From Archangium sp. (lineage in GTDB: Bacteria; Myxococcota; Myxococcia; Myxococcales; Myxococcaceae), in assembly GCA_030695565.1 (NCBI GenBank), contig JAUYRZ010000063.1, positions 84,590 through 148,589 on the forward strand: a stretch of 64,000 bases of DNA, read 5' to 3'. The notes under the pieces were generated by a model that was given only the letters and a program-made list of their open reading frames with translations, had not been told where the DNA came from and ran no database searches. Positions 15,708 through 24,958 of this stretch are shown here, one piece after another. Numbering within the stretch: the stretch's first letter is position 1; every line of letters begins with the position of its first letter. The translations under genes were made by a program, and so were the position numbers.

Positions 15708-16253
15708 TCACTCACGCCGCAGCTCAGTCGTCGTCTGTTGCCGCAAGCGGGCCCCGGCGCTGTTCTCTTGCTGCGCCGGAATTCGCTGCGGTTGATCTGC
15801 TTGAACCTTGCCGTCGATCACTTGCGTCTGGGCCCACGTATCACCGAGGCGAATGCCTTCGCGATCTCGCAGACACTGCAGCGCCTCGATACTGCCGATC
15901 ACCACCAGCCCCGCGAGGAACGCGCGCGGCCCGACCTCGGGCATCATCGAGAGAATCACCACGAGGCCGAACGGTGCGTTGCGCAGCACGCTGTCGCGAT
16001 GCCGGGCTCCGCTCCTCGTGGGCACGTAGACCACCTTGACGCCGAAGATCTTCTTGCCCGGGCTCTGCCCCTGGAGCAGGCCGTCGGCGAACAACGTGTA
16101 GAGCAGGGCCATCACCACGCCCGCGGGCCCGAACGACCAATAGAGCGACCAGGCGATCGCCGTGTCGACCAACCGCGCGCCGGCTCGCAGCAGCAGCGAG
16201 GCCTTGGGGTAGCCCGAGGGCTCACCCTCCTTCACGACGCGCAACGTCCTCAT
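15708..16253 (-). CDS. RDD-family small membrane protein
   Basis: 181 aa from the ATG at 16253, which overlaps the upstream stop (ATGA). LLRAGARLVDTAIAW carries the Arg-x-Asp type RDD signature, followed by two or three hydrophobic segments (FGPAGVVMALLYTLFADGLL, PFGLVVILSM, FLAGLVVIG) and QSPGKKIFGVKVV, the usual QTLGKRLxGIRV-type motif of RDD proteins. RDD proteins are small membrane proteins with mostly unknown roles. It is cotranscribed with the DUF4177-like protein and the ATP-grasp protein. Function unknown. Confidence 0.85.
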   Translation of the reverse strand: MRTLRVVKEGEPSGYPKASLLLRAGARLVDTAIAWSLYWSFGPAGVVMALLYTLFADGLLQGQSPGKKIFGVKVVYVPTRSGARHRDSVLRNAPFGLVVILSMMPEVGPRAFLAGLVVIGSIEALQCLRDREGIRLGDTWAQTQVIDGKVQADQPQRIPAQQENSAGARLRQQTTTELRRE

Positions 16254-16654
16254 TCTTCCGGCTCGTGCTTGTCCGCCGCCAGCCCGTGGAGCCTCTCCCA
16301 CGCGGTCTGCATCGGATCGACTTCGGCGGTCAGCTTCTGCAGGTGCGCGAGGGCTTCGTCTTCCGTGCGATGCGCCACCTCGAGGTGGGGCACGATCTCG
16401 GGCTGCGGCAACGGCGAGCCTTCACGCGTGAAGAACACGAAGGCCATCGAAGGCCGCTTCGATGACTCCCGCATCGCGAACTGAAGGCCGTCGAATTTCC
16501 AGCCCATGGGAACCCACTCGTTGATCGTCCGCTCCAGCGTGTGCTCATCGACACTCGAGAGCTCCACCACTTTGTAATGGAGCGCCCGCCGCTGAGGGGC
16601 TTCCGCGGCCTCCTCGACTGGGGAGGCCTTTCTCTTCGTGCGCTTGTTCGCCAT
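16250..16654 (-). CDS. Small conserved protein, DUF4177-like
   Basis: 134 aa. A lysine-rich N-terminus (KRTKRKASPVEE) precedes a core reading HYKVVELSSVDEHTLERTIN, WVPMGWKFDG, which matches the YKVVE-xLE-xxGWEL pattern of the DUF4177/DUF1737 type. The end is helical and acidic (LHGLAADKHEPEE). No catalytic motif or membrane segment. It starts 18 bp after the upstream membrane protein and overlaps the RDD start. Role unknown; the assignment to DUF4177 is by pattern only. Confidence 0.65.
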   Translation of the reverse strand: MANKRTKRKASPVEEAAEAPQRRALHYKVVELSSVDEHTLERTINEWVPMGWKFDGLQFAMRESSKRPSMAFVFFTREGSPLPQPEIVPHLEVAHRTEDEALAHLQKLTAEVDPMQTAWERLHGLAADKHEPEE

Positions 16655-16672
16655 TGAAGGAGCGCGAAAGTA

Positions 16673-17935
16673 CTACCAGACGCCGCGGTACGTCTGTTTG
16701 CCGGCGATCTCCGAAGTACCAGGGTTCTCCGCCGCGTCGGCCCAGAGCAGGCTCACCAACGTCTTGGCGCCGATCGCGCCCACGCCCGCCAGGATGTAGG
16801 GGACAGGCGATTGGGTGAAGCCGGTGGTGGGCCCGAGCAACAAGCCCGAGAGCGCCAGCACCGCGCCGCCGACGATCGCCCCGAAGATGTTGGCTCTGAT
16901 GATCTGCCCCACGCTCGGGTTGAACTTGAGGGTGGCCAGCGCCATCACGCCGGCGCCGATCGCGGGCATCAGCATCACCGCGTCGAGCCCGCTGCGAGGG
17001 GTGATCGCGCCGCCCGTGGTGGCGACGATGGCCACGATGAGCGCGGTGTAGATCGCCGCCCACGCAGCGCCCGAGACGATCAGCGTCGCCTTGTTGAGCG
17101 CGATGTCGCCGCCGCCCACGATGGCCGCCAACCAGGCACCGGCCGAGCTGCCGATCATCGTCATCCACGAAGTGGCGTAGGCGTCGCCGTGGCCGGTCAC
17201 GAGGTCGGTGAAGCCGCCGAGGAACATGCCGCCGATGAGCGAGCTCAAGATGCCGAAGTTGGCCGAGCGGTGGCTGATCCAATTGTTGAACTGCCAGATG
17301 GCCGCCGAGGTGAAGCCGATGCCCGCGCCCACCAGGGTGCCGGTCAGGTAGGCGAGGCGCGCGTCTTCGCCCGTGACGATGTCGGAGCAGCTGACCACCT
17401 TGCTGCCAGCCCCCAGGTAGCGCGGGTCGATGGGAGGACAGCCGCCCGCGGGGATGTCGATTCGCCCCTGGCGATCGAGCACCGCTTCACGTGAAGGGCC
17501 GGCGTCGATGGCCCGCGGAATCAGCTGGGTGGCGAGCACACCGAAACCCGTCATCAGCGTGTGGTGCATCAGGAAGGTGAGGCTGCCCGGGCCCGAGAGG
17601 AAAGCGCCTTCGCGCGGGTGGCCGTCGATCATCGCGCCCGGGCCCGAGGGCACGAGCTGCGGGGGCGTCGGATCGAGCTGCTCCGGCAGCGGGGGCGGCG
17701 GCGGCAACGCTTCGATGGTGCGCGTGTCGGGCTGCGGCGGGGTCTCCTGGGGGGGCGGCGGCTGCGGCTGAGGGATGGGCTCAGGCTGCGGCGCGGGGGG
17801 CGGCTGCGCGACGCCGGCATCATACGGATCCCCCATCGGGACGATGATGACCTTCTCATTCGGAATCTCAGGAGTGCCTTGCGCGACGGACAACGACGCT
17901 GAAAGCACCAGTCCCAACACGATGATCCGCTGCAT
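16673..17935 (-). CDS. Pro-rich exported multi-pass membrane protein, hypothetical
   Basis: 420 aa from the ATG at 17935, which gives a signal peptide (MQRIIVLGLVLSASLSVAQ). A long Pro/Gln-rich stretch (about residues 40-95) suits a periplasmic spacer. The C-terminal two thirds contain about eight hydrophobic, Gly-rich segments (e.g. GTLVGAGIGFTSAAIW, GILSSLIGGMFLGGF, MLMPAIGAGVMALATL), so it is polytopic. No family recognised. It is the first gene of the four-gene minus-strand run ending in the ATP-grasp protein; its start is only 40 bp from the divergent carbonic anhydrase start. Confidence 0.75.
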   Translation of the reverse strand: MQRIIVLGLVLSASLSVAQGTPEIPNEKVIIVPMGDPYDAGVAQPPPAPQPEPIPQPQPPPPQETPPQPDTRTIEALPPPPPLPEQLDPTPPQLVPSGPGAMIDGHPREGAFLSGPGSLTFLMHHTLMTGFGVLATQLIPRAIDAGPSREAVLDRQGRIDIPAGGCPPIDPRYLGAGSKVVSCSDIVTGEDARLAYLTGTLVGAGIGFTSAAIWQFNNWISHRSANFGILSSLIGGMFLGGFTDLVTGHGDAYATSWMTMIGSSAGAWLAAIVGGGDIALNKATLIVSGAAWAAIYTALIVAIVATTGGAITPRSGLDAVMLMPAIGAGVMALATLKFNPSVGQIIRANIFGAIVGGAVLALSGLLLGPTTGFTQSPVPYILAGVGAIGAKTLVSLLWADAAENPGTSEIAGKQTYRGVW

Positions 17936-17975
17936 GGTGCCTTGCAACATAGCGTGCTTCAGGTAGCTCCCCACC

Positions 17976-18488
17976 ATGTCGAGTGAAGCCTTCGAAGGTC
18001 TGTCGCCCATCGTTCACCCCACGGCGTTTGTCCACCCGTCTGCGTTGCTCCTCGGTGACGTGAAGCTCGCAGAGCAGGTCTCGGTGTGGCCCACGGCTGT
18101 GTTGCGCGGGGATTGTGGAACGATCCAGATCGGCGCGCGCACGAACCTTCAAGACGGCACGATCGCGCATGCCACCACCGGTTTCAGTGAGACTCACATT
18201 GGGGTGGAGTGCACGGTGGGGCACCGGGTGATTCTGCACGGGTGCACCGTGGGCAATCGGTGCCTCATCGGCATGGGCAGCATCGTGCTGGATGGGGTGG
18301 AGCTTGGGGATGAGTGTTTCGTCGCCGCGGGTTCGGTGGTGACGCCGGGGAAGAAGTTCGAGCCGCGGAGTTTTCTGATGGGTTCACCGGCGCGGCGGGT
18401 GCGTGAGGTCAATGAGCGGGATCTAATGGCGATCGATGCGGCGTGGCGGTCGTATGTGCACCTGATGCAGGGTTACTCGAAGCGCTGA
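17976..18488 (+). CDS. Gamma-class carbonic anhydrase family protein
   Basis: 170 aa, the usual size. A left-handed beta-helix is visible as hexapeptide repeats (SVWPTAVLRGD, IQIGARTNLQDG, GCTVGNRCLIGMGS). The zinc histidines are DGTIAHAT and the two in VGHRVILHGC. The conserved Arg-Asp of LRGD and the Gln-Asp of NLQDG are present. The family hydrates CO2 or acts as a related hexapeptide protein; activity is not always present in family members. It ends at a repeat hairpin and is convergent with the coiled-coil gene. Confidence 0.92.
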   Translation: MSSEAFEGLSPIVHPTAFVHPSALLLGDVKLAEQVSVWPTAVLRGDCGTIQIGARTNLQDGTIAHATTGFSETHIGVECTVGHRVILHGCTVGNRCLIGMGSIVLDGVELGDECFVAAGSVVTPGKKFEPRSFLMGSPARRVREVNERDLMAIDAAWRSYVHLMQGYSKR

Positions 18489-18494
18489 CTCGAG

Positions 18495-18529
18495 GCCCTC
18501 ACCCCGACCTCTCCCGAAGGGAGAGGGAG
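18495..18529. repeat. Dispersed palindromic repeat copy with left arm
   Basis: GCCCTCACCCCGACCTCTCCC, GAA, GGGAGAGGGAG between two convergent genes. The core hairpin CTCTCCC/GGGAGAG lies at 18510-18526. Confidence 0.75.
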
Positions 18530-19075
18530 CTACTTTCCGGCGTCTTCCCGGTACAGCTCGGCCAGCGCGTGCGCCTTCTCCACCTCGTCGCGGGCCTCAT
18601 CGAGCTTCATCACCCGATCGAAGTTCGCGACCTGCGTCTTGAGCGCATCCGACACCATCACGCCCGCCGACAAGCGGGCCCGCGCGCTCTGCCGCTCTTC
18701 CTGCAACTCCGACAGCTGCCGCGACAGATCCTCCGCCGCATCCATCAACAACTTCGCGTTGGCCTCGGCCTGTGCATGCGCCTCGCGCGTGCTCTCGAGC
18801 AGCTGCTGCGCCTCCGACAGATCCCGCTTCAGCGTCTTCTCGATCTTCGGTTCACCCAGCGCGCGATCGAGCTTCTCCTTCGTGGTGACGACCCGCATCT
18901 CGTACTTCTGCTCATCCCGGGCGAGCTCGGCGCGCAGGGCGAGCAGCGTGGCCGCCGACTTCCGCACCTCAGCGCCCTGCCGATCGAGCGAGCTGATCAC
19001 CGCGTCGAACACCGCCAGCGGGTCGGTCGACTTCGAGACCACCGGCTTCTTTTTGAAGAACCCGAACACGGACAC
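18530..19075 (-). CDS. Coiled-coil protein, PspA-like in composition
   Basis: 181 aa, GTG start with GAGG six bases upstream inside the end of the VWA gene. Almost wholly helical with long heptad-like stretches (e.g. KIEKTLKRDLSEAQQLLEST and QLSELQEERQSARARL). It starts FGFFKKKPVV, a short hydrophobic-basic N-terminus that could touch the membrane. It follows the VWA stop by 5 bp, so it belongs to the MoxR-VWA operon. PspA-type membrane-stress proteins look similar, but no diagnostic motif is seen; the role is probably to partner the AAA ATPase (inference). Confidence 0.75.
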   Translation of the reverse strand: MSVFGFFKKKPVVSKSTDPLAVFDAVISSLDRQGAEVRKSAATLLALRAELARDEQKYEMRVVTTKEKLDRALGEPKIEKTLKRDLSEAQQLLESTREAHAQAEANAKLLMDAAEDLSRQLSELQEERQSARARLSAGVMVSDALKTQVANFDRVMKLDEARDEVEKAHALAELYREDAGK

Positions 19076-19080
19076 CGACC

Positions 19081-21324
19081 TCAGCAGACCAGACGAATCC
19101 GCGCGACCGCCTTCTGAAGCCGCACCTCAGGCACCTGCACCCACTCCAGGTATTTGGGCAACGGCATCCCGTAGACCTGCAGCAGGTGCGTCAGCAGCGT
19201 GACCGCCTCGGCGCGACGGCCTTCCGTGGGCGCGAGGCTGACGGCTTCGGCGATGGCCTCCAACACGTCGACCACCCGGGGCAGCTGGGCCGACGCCACC
19301 GCGTTCGCGCGCGGCGTCTCGGGGAACAGCGCATCGAACTGCGACTCCTGGGTGGCGCTCTTGTGCACCGGCCGGCCCTGGGCGATCGCCTCCAGCGCCT
19401 CGAGGTGAGGCACCAGTTTTTCGAGCGCGTCGCTGGTCACCGCCACGTCGGCCGGCAACAAGGTGCGCCAGGCCGAGTCGAAGTCGGTGCGCGCGAGCTG
19501 AATCTCGGCATCGGAGACGTGGTGATAAAACGCACGACCGCCCGCATCCCGCTGCTCGACGATGAGCGACCGCAAGTCGGGGTTCTCTTCACCCAGTGAA
19601 ATGAAGCTCAGCGCGATCTCCAGGCCCTCGTACGGCCTTCGCGTCTTCCTGATCAGCTCCAGCTCGACGCCGTCTTCTCCGTCGGTCACCAGCACCACGG
19701 TGGCGCGCGCGAGGTACGGGTCTTCACCGCGCGCCCGGCCGATGGAATCGAAGGCCGACACCAACGCGAGCGAGATGTCGGTCTGCCCTTCCGCCGGAGA
19801 CTCGCGGAACAACTTGTCGATGTGCCGCGAAGCCGCGTCGCCGCTGTCGATGCGCACCAGCTCGGTCGGCGCGTCATTGAAAAACGAGAAATAGAGCGGG
19901 TCGAACGGCAGCCCCGCCTTCGCCCTCACGCGGATCGCGTTGAGCTCGGACACCAGGATCGCGTCACGAAACCGCGCGCGCGAGCCGTGCATCGAACCCG
20001 ACGCATCGAGCACGTAGACCCGCACCGCCGTCTTCTGCGACTTCTTCGGGCGCGGGGGCGGCTGTTCTTCCAGATAGGCGCGCACCATCTGCCGGCCCGA
20101 GGCGAGGTCGAGCACCAACGAGCCGGGGTGATCGAGCACGAAGTGATTGAGCTGATCGAGCGAGTTGGTGGGCTCGTAGGTCATCAGCTGCGTCGGGTAG
20201 GGCACGCGCCTTTGCACGGGCCGGGTCGACCGAATCTCGGCCTCGACGATCTCCTCCGCCAGGGAGTCCTCCACGTCGAAGTACCGCGCGCAGCCTGCCG
20301 CCAGCTCGAGCGCCTTGCGTTCATCGTCGTCGAGCTCGAAGGCGAGCTTGGCCAGCTCAGAGGCGAGCTGATCATCGAGCCCCTTCTTCCCACCCGGAGC
20401 GAGCCGCTCCTCCCGTGGCCCATCCCGCCACCCGATCGACCGCATCGCTTCGGCCCGATCGACCGCGGGAGCGAGCGCACCCTTCTCACTGATGGAGAGC
20501 AGCGCCGCGCTGGCGGTCTGCGCGAGCTCGGCGTCGCCCGCTTCGATCGCCCGTTCATAGAGCGCCCGCAGGCTGCGCCACGCCGTCGACGGGTCGCGCC
20601 GGGCAGCGTGACGCACGTGGCGAATCAGATCGTCGAGTGAACGCACCGCCGGAGACGCCCTCACCCGCTCCCGCGCCGCCCCCAGCTCGAGCCGCAGGCG
20701 CCGCGAACGATCACGATCCCCTTTCGCGTCGGCGCCCATGCGCAGCACGATCTCGTACGCCAGATCGAGATCGCGCCGCTTCTGCGTGGTGTCACCCGTC
20801 TGCTTCTGCGCCCGTTCCGAGAAGAACTCCGCGAGGGCGAGCCGCGCGCTGGTGGGCGCGAGCCGCTCGGCCGTGCGAGGCCGGTTGAAGATCTCGAACG
20901 GCACGTTGGCCGCGTCGAACACGGCGGCCACCTTCACCACCCTGCCCAGCCGTCGGAAGTCGAGCTCGAGCGTCGAGCGCAGGTCAGCCGGGATCACCTC
21001 GAGCGCGGCCATGCGCTCCGCTTCGGAGAGGGCGAGCTCGAACTCGGTCAGTGAGGCATCGGCCCGCGCACGCAAGCCCACGCTCAGCTCGCCCAGCTTG
21101 CCCTTCGCCGAGCCCAGCTCGCGGAGCAGCCGCGCATCCGCCACGGTGTGCACGCCCGCCCGCTCGAGCTCCGTGTCCAGCGCACGAAGCGCGTCGAGGG
21201 TGACCTTCCCGTCGTCGCGCAGGAACATCATCTTCGCCCGGCTCAAGAAGCCCAAGTCAGGCGGGCGCCCTTCGCGGAGTGCGTCGAGCCGGTCCTTGAG
21301 CTGGTTGAACCTGTCGACCGTCAT
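19081..21324 (-). CDS. VWA-domain protein, ViaA-like partner of a MoxR ATPase
   Basis: 747 aa. A helical N-terminal region of about 400 residues leads to a C-terminal von Willebrand A domain: VYVLDASGSMHGS (MIDAS DxSxS near residue 440), a Thr in GQTDISLAL and VVLVTDGEDG. VWA proteins next to MoxR AAA ATPases act as chaperone-like complexes, e.g. RavA-ViaA of E. coli. The upstream MoxR gene stops only 3 bp before this start. The protein is longer than ViaA (about 480 aa), so homology over the N-terminal part is uncertain. Cytoplasmic; no signal peptide. Confidence 0.88.
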   Translation of the reverse strand: MTVDRFNQLKDRLDALREGRPPDLGFLSRAKMMFLRDDGKVTLDALRALDTELERAGVHTVADARLLRELGSAKGKLGELSVGLRARADASLTEFELALSEAERMAALEVIPADLRSTLELDFRRLGRVVKVAAVFDAANVPFEIFNRPRTAERLAPTSARLALAEFFSERAQKQTGDTTQKRRDLDLAYEIVLRMGADAKGDRDRSRRLRLELGAARERVRASPAVRSLDDLIRHVRHAARRDPSTAWRSLRALYERAIEAGDAELAQTASAALLSISEKGALAPAVDRAEAMRSIGWRDGPREERLAPGGKKGLDDQLASELAKLAFELDDDERKALELAAGCARYFDVEDSLAEEIVEAEIRSTRPVQRRVPYPTQLMTYEPTNSLDQLNHFVLDHPGSLVLDLASGRQMVRAYLEEQPPPRPKKSQKTAVRVYVLDASGSMHGSRARFRDAILVSELNAIRVRAKAGLPFDPLYFSFFNDAPTELVRIDSGDAASRHIDKLFRESPAEGQTDISLALVSAFDSIGRARGEDPYLARATVVLVTDGEDGVELELIRKTRRPYEGLEIALSFISLGEENPDLRSLIVEQRDAGGRAFYHHVSDAEIQLARTDFDSAWRTLLPADVAVTSDALEKLVPHLEALEAIAQGRPVHKSATQESQFDALFPETPRANAVASAQLPRVVDVLEAIAEAVSLAPTEGRRAEAVTLLTHLLQVYGMPLPKYLEWVQVPEVRLQKAVARIRLVC

Positions 21325-21327
21325 GGC

Positions 21328-23859
21328 TCACCGCCGGGGCGTGCGGCTGTCGATCAACCGCCGGGAGAACCGCGAGAAGGCCTCCTCGCACTTCCTCGAC
21401 TCGTCGAGCAGCGCACGAATGACCTCGGCGCGCTGACCACTCTCATGACTCAAACGCGCGATCGCCGAACCGAGCCGCACGAACTCGCCTTCACGCGTCA
21501 CCAGCAAGGGGAAGCGGCTCTTCACCAGGCCATCGAAGGCCTTGTCGGCGTCAGCGGGCGAGCGCAGCTTGTCGAGCGGCAACGCAGCCTCCACGAGCCC
21601 CCACCAGGTCGAGAGGTAGCGCACCCGCACGCCCAGCGACTGCACCTCGGCGTTGGCCACCAGCTCGCGCGCTTCGGGAGCCAACGGCACGGCACCAACG
21701 GATCGCAACAAGTCGTCGATGCTCTTGAGCGCGTTGAGATCACCTTCGATCGCGTGCGCCGAGAGCTGCTGCCGATAGAAGGTGTACGGCTCACCGCTGA
21801 GGATCTTGGCGGCGTCGGGAGCGACCCCCTTCGGCGCGGTGAGCCCCTCGGCGTAGCTGGTGACCCGGCGCTCCACCTCGTCACGTGCGACCCGCAAGGC
21901 CGCATTCGGTGAGGCGCCTTCGCGCGCGAGGTTGTCCACCACGCCCTGCATCATTCGCAGCAGCTGCTCCAGCTTGCCGAAGGGCTGCACCGTCAACACG
22001 TCGCGCGCGTACTGCTCTGCCAGGGGCGCGAGCAGCTCGACGCGCAGCCCGGCGTGGGAAGGCGAGAGCTCCACCAGGCAGCGCTCCAGCTCACGAAGGC
22101 GGCGGCTGTCTCCGATGAGCAGCTCGAGCGGTTCCCCTTTTCGCCCCGACTGGCTCTGGGCGAACGTGCGCGTCGCGCGGCGGCGCAGGGCGATCGAGGT
22201 GCGCTCGCGCATGGTCGTGAGGTGGGCCCGCACCGGCTCGACCACTTCAGGAACGATGGAGCCCGCCACCTGCACGAGCTCGCCGATGCGCTCGAGCTCC
22301 TCCGCGAGGTTGCTGGCGATGCCGGAGACCCCATCGAGGCGCACGGCGTCGTCGAACTCGGTGCCTTCGGCGGCGAGCGCGATCATCTCGGCGGCCTGCT
22401 TGCTGAAATCGGCCACGCTGCGGGCGATGTTCGGCAAGCGGCTCTGCAGCTCGGGAACGCGGTGCGCCAACTCGAGCACGTCGCCGAAGCTGCCCAGCAG
22501 CGCGACCCCACCGCGGCCTTCACCCTGCCCCGCCATGCCCCGCGCGCAGCGTTGATCCATCGCGTGCAGCAACAACTCGGCGGCGCGCAGCAGCGGCTTG
22601 CGGTTGTCGGGGTGACGCGGCCCGGGCACCAGCTTGGTGCGCAAGGCGATCGCGGTGGTGCTGGCGACCGAGGCGGTCCACCCGCGGCCCTGACCTTCAG
22701 CGGCCTCGACGTCTTCTTGCGCCTTCAGATCCGCCGCTTCACGCTCGAGCGATTGCTGCAGGGAGGGCTGAAGCTTCGCGTAGGCCGTCGCGAACGTCTT
22801 GTGCTCCACCCGGATGATCTCGAGCTGCGCGCGTTCACGGGGATCGGACGAGATCTTCAGCAGCGCGTCGAGCTCGGCCTCGACCGGGCCCCCCAGGATG
22901 AAGAAATGGCGAAGCATCTCGAGATCCGCAGGCTCCGCCACCAGCCTGCGCTCGGGCCGCCGGTACATGCGATCGCGCACCACGATCGCCTTGAGCACCC
23001 AGAGCGCCTTCACCATCGAGCGCTGCGAGAAGTACTTGGTCGGCACGTAGTCGGTGAGCTTCGCGACCTGGGAGAGCAGGTCACGCTCCAGGGTGTCGGC
23101 GAGCTCCTCCATGCCTTCAGCGACGAGGGGCGGCACTTCGACCGCCTCCACCGCTTCCTGAAGCACGTCGAGCTGCTGCAGGGTCATGCGGGCGTGGAGC
23201 GCGGGCCGCTGACCGGTCTGCGCGCGGTGCAACATCTGCCCACGGCTGGAGCGGCGCGAAAAACTCTTGGGCGCGAAGCAGATGAACGAGATGCGATCGG
23301 CGAAGGCCTGCAGCGTCTCGGGTGAACGCTGGAGCACTTCGGAGAGATACCGGTTCGAGGTCATCACCGCGCACTCGCAGCGGCCCGGGGTCACCTTGCG
23401 GCCGTGCTTGAGCTCGCGTTCGTGCAGCACGTTCAAGATCGAGCGCAGCAACATGTCGCGGCCGTCGAACACCTCGTCGAGAAACGCGTGCACCGCGCCG
23501 AGCATGCCTTCTTCGGTGAGGTGTTCCGTGCGGCCGGTCTCGGTGAGCACTTTGAAATCGACCGGGCCGATCAGGTCGGTCTGCACCGTGTTCTCGGCCA
23601 GCTGCTTGCTGAAGAGCGAAGGCCTGCCCGACTTCTCATCGACGATGCGGCCGAGCACAGCGCCGGCGATCGCGCTCTTCGCCGTGCCGGGCGGGCCGAT
23701 GATGAGCACGTGCTCCTTGCACAGCAGCGCCAGCTCGAGCTGCGTGAACAACGACTCGCGCTCCACGAAGGCTTCCCGGAGTTCGGTGAAGAACCCCCGG
23801 AACGCCGTCGATGACTCGGTGAAGCGGACCTCGTCGGACCAATGGCTCGGTGCATTCAC
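21328..23859 (-). CDS. MoxR-family AAA+ ATPase, RavA-like
   Basis: 843 aa from the GTG at 23859; upstream in-frame extension overlaps the divergent CAAX protease and is rejected. Residues 55-62 form the Walker A loop GPPGTAKS, followed by LAENTVQTDLIGPVDF, Walker B HAFLDEVFDG, and sensor 1 MTSNRYL. MoxR ATPases remodel other proteins; RavA family members carry a similar N-terminal AAA core. The long C-terminal helical part (about residues 400-843) is unusual in length and may hold a partner-binding region. First gene of a three-gene operon (MoxR, VWA, coiled-coil). Confidence 0.9.
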   Translation of the reverse strand: MNAPSHWSDEVRFTESSTAFRGFFTELREAFVERESLFTQLELALLCKEHVLIIGPPGTAKSAIAGAVLGRIVDEKSGRPSLFSKQLAENTVQTDLIGPVDFKVLTETGRTEHLTEEGMLGAVHAFLDEVFDGRDMLLRSILNVLHERELKHGRKVTPGRCECAVMTSNRYLSEVLQRSPETLQAFADRISFICFAPKSFSRRSSRGQMLHRAQTGQRPALHARMTLQQLDVLQEAVEAVEVPPLVAEGMEELADTLERDLLSQVAKLTDYVPTKYFSQRSMVKALWVLKAIVVRDRMYRRPERRLVAEPADLEMLRHFFILGGPVEAELDALLKISSDPRERAQLEIIRVEHKTFATAYAKLQPSLQQSLEREAADLKAQEDVEAAEGQGRGWTASVASTTAIALRTKLVPGPRHPDNRKPLLRAAELLLHAMDQRCARGMAGQGEGRGGVALLGSFGDVLELAHRVPELQSRLPNIARSVADFSKQAAEMIALAAEGTEFDDAVRLDGVSGIASNLAEELERIGELVQVAGSIVPEVVEPVRAHLTTMRERTSIALRRRATRTFAQSQSGRKGEPLELLIGDSRRLRELERCLVELSPSHAGLRVELLAPLAEQYARDVLTVQPFGKLEQLLRMMQGVVDNLAREGASPNAALRVARDEVERRVTSYAEGLTAPKGVAPDAAKILSGEPYTFYRQQLSAHAIEGDLNALKSIDDLLRSVGAVPLAPEARELVANAEVQSLGVRVRYLSTWWGLVEAALPLDKLRSPADADKAFDGLVKSRFPLLVTREGEFVRLGSAIARLSHESGQRAEVIRALLDESRKCEEAFSRFSRRLIDSRTPRR

Positions 23860-23899
23860 GGGGCGCCGAGTATAACGACGGCCGAGAGCGCCCGTTCCC

Positions 23900-24958
23900 G
23901 TGATCGACAGCCCCCCTGAGCCGCCTCTCCGCCCCACCCTGAACTTCACCGTCGCGTGGACGGTGTTCGCTCTCATCACCTTCTTGTTGCTGGGTTTTGC
24001 AGCCCAGATGATGCAGCTGGCCTGGGGGCTGTGGTTCTCGGAGATCATCCTCTTCGCGGGGCTTTCGGTGATCGGCTTTCAGCTGATCGGCTTCAAGGCG
24101 CTCCGGGCGATGGGGCTGCACCGCTTCGAGGCCCGCGCCTTCGGCCTGGGGTTCGCGTTTGGCCTCTTGAACTACTTCGCCTGGGCCGTGCCCCTGATGG
24201 CGGCGGCGCAGGCGATCTTTCCCCAGTCGATGGTGGAGCAGTTCGACAGCTCACAGGTGTTCGAGCGCAGCACGCAGGTGGAGCTCGCGCTGGTGCTGCT
24301 GGGCGTGAGCATCGCGGCGCCGCTGGGTGAAGAGCTGCTCTTTCGCGGGTTCTTTCAGCGCGGCGTCGAGCTGCACCGCGGCGCCCCGCGCGCCATCGTG
24401 CTCACCGCGTTCATCTTCAGCGCCTTCCACCTCGATCCGGTGGGGCTGACGGCGCGCTTCGAGTTGGGCGTGCTCTTCGGGTTGCTCGCCTGGCGGGCGG
24501 GCTCGTTGTGGCCGGCCATCGCGGCGCACGCGGCCAACAACCTGATCTCGTCGGTGATCTTCCTCTCGGCCGGCGACAGCGCGAAAGAAGCCGACCTGGT
24601 GTGGTGGGTGCCGGTGCTCATGCTGCTGATCGGCAACGCCGGCCTGTTCGTGCTGGTGCGAAAGACCTGGCACCGGCTGCCGGTCGCAGAGCCGATGGCG
24701 TTCGAAGACGCGCCGTCGAAGGCGCCTGCTCGTTTGTTCCTGCCGTGGGTGGCGGCAGGGCTGGTGTCGATTGGCTTCCTGCTCGCCGTCGACCTGCGCG
24801 GGGTGCAGCTCAACCTGCTCGAGGTGAAGCTCCAGCCGGGGAAGATCATCCGCGGGCGGGACGACGTGAAAGCGCTGCGCGCGAAGGTGCGCAGCGGGGA
24901 TGCGGAGCTTCAGGAGTACGAGGCGCTGGTGCGCTCGCTCACTTCGTCGGGCCGTTGA
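23900..24958 (+). CDS. CPBP/CAAX-type intramembrane protease
   Basis: 352 aa, GTG start. About eight hydrophobic segments. The family motifs are present: EELLFRGFF (EExxxR), FIFSAFHLD (FxxxH) and HAANN (HxxxN). In bacteria such proteases are linked to bacteriocin self-immunity, prenylated-peptide processing or unknown roles. The C-terminus adds a last membrane helix and about 65 soluble residues (residues about 275-352). Its stop overlaps the tail of the convergent coiled-coil gene by 20 bp. Divergent from the MoxR gene with 40 bp between starts. Confidence 0.9.
   Translation: MIDSPPEPPLRPTLNFTVAWTVFALITFLLLGFAAQMMQLAWGLWFSEIILFAGLSVIGFQLIGFKALRAMGLHRFEARAFGLGFAFGLLNYFAWAVPLMAAAQAIFPQSMVEQFDSSQVFERSTQVELALVLLGVSIAAPLGEELLFRGFFQRGVELHRGAPRAIVLTAFIFSAFHLDPVGLTARFELGVLFGLLAWRAGSLWPAIAAHAANNLISSVIFLSAGDSAKEADLVWWVPVLMLLIGNAGLFVLVRKTWHRLPVAEPMAFEDAPSKAPARLFLPWVAAGLVSIGFLLAVDLRGVQLNLLEVKLQPGKIIRGRDDVKALRAKVRSGDAELQEYEALVRSLTSSGR

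Noticed and set aside
22054..23325. 423-aa plus-strand ORF inside the MoxR gene
   Set aside because: Shadow of the MoxR ATPase, which has Walker A and B motifs.
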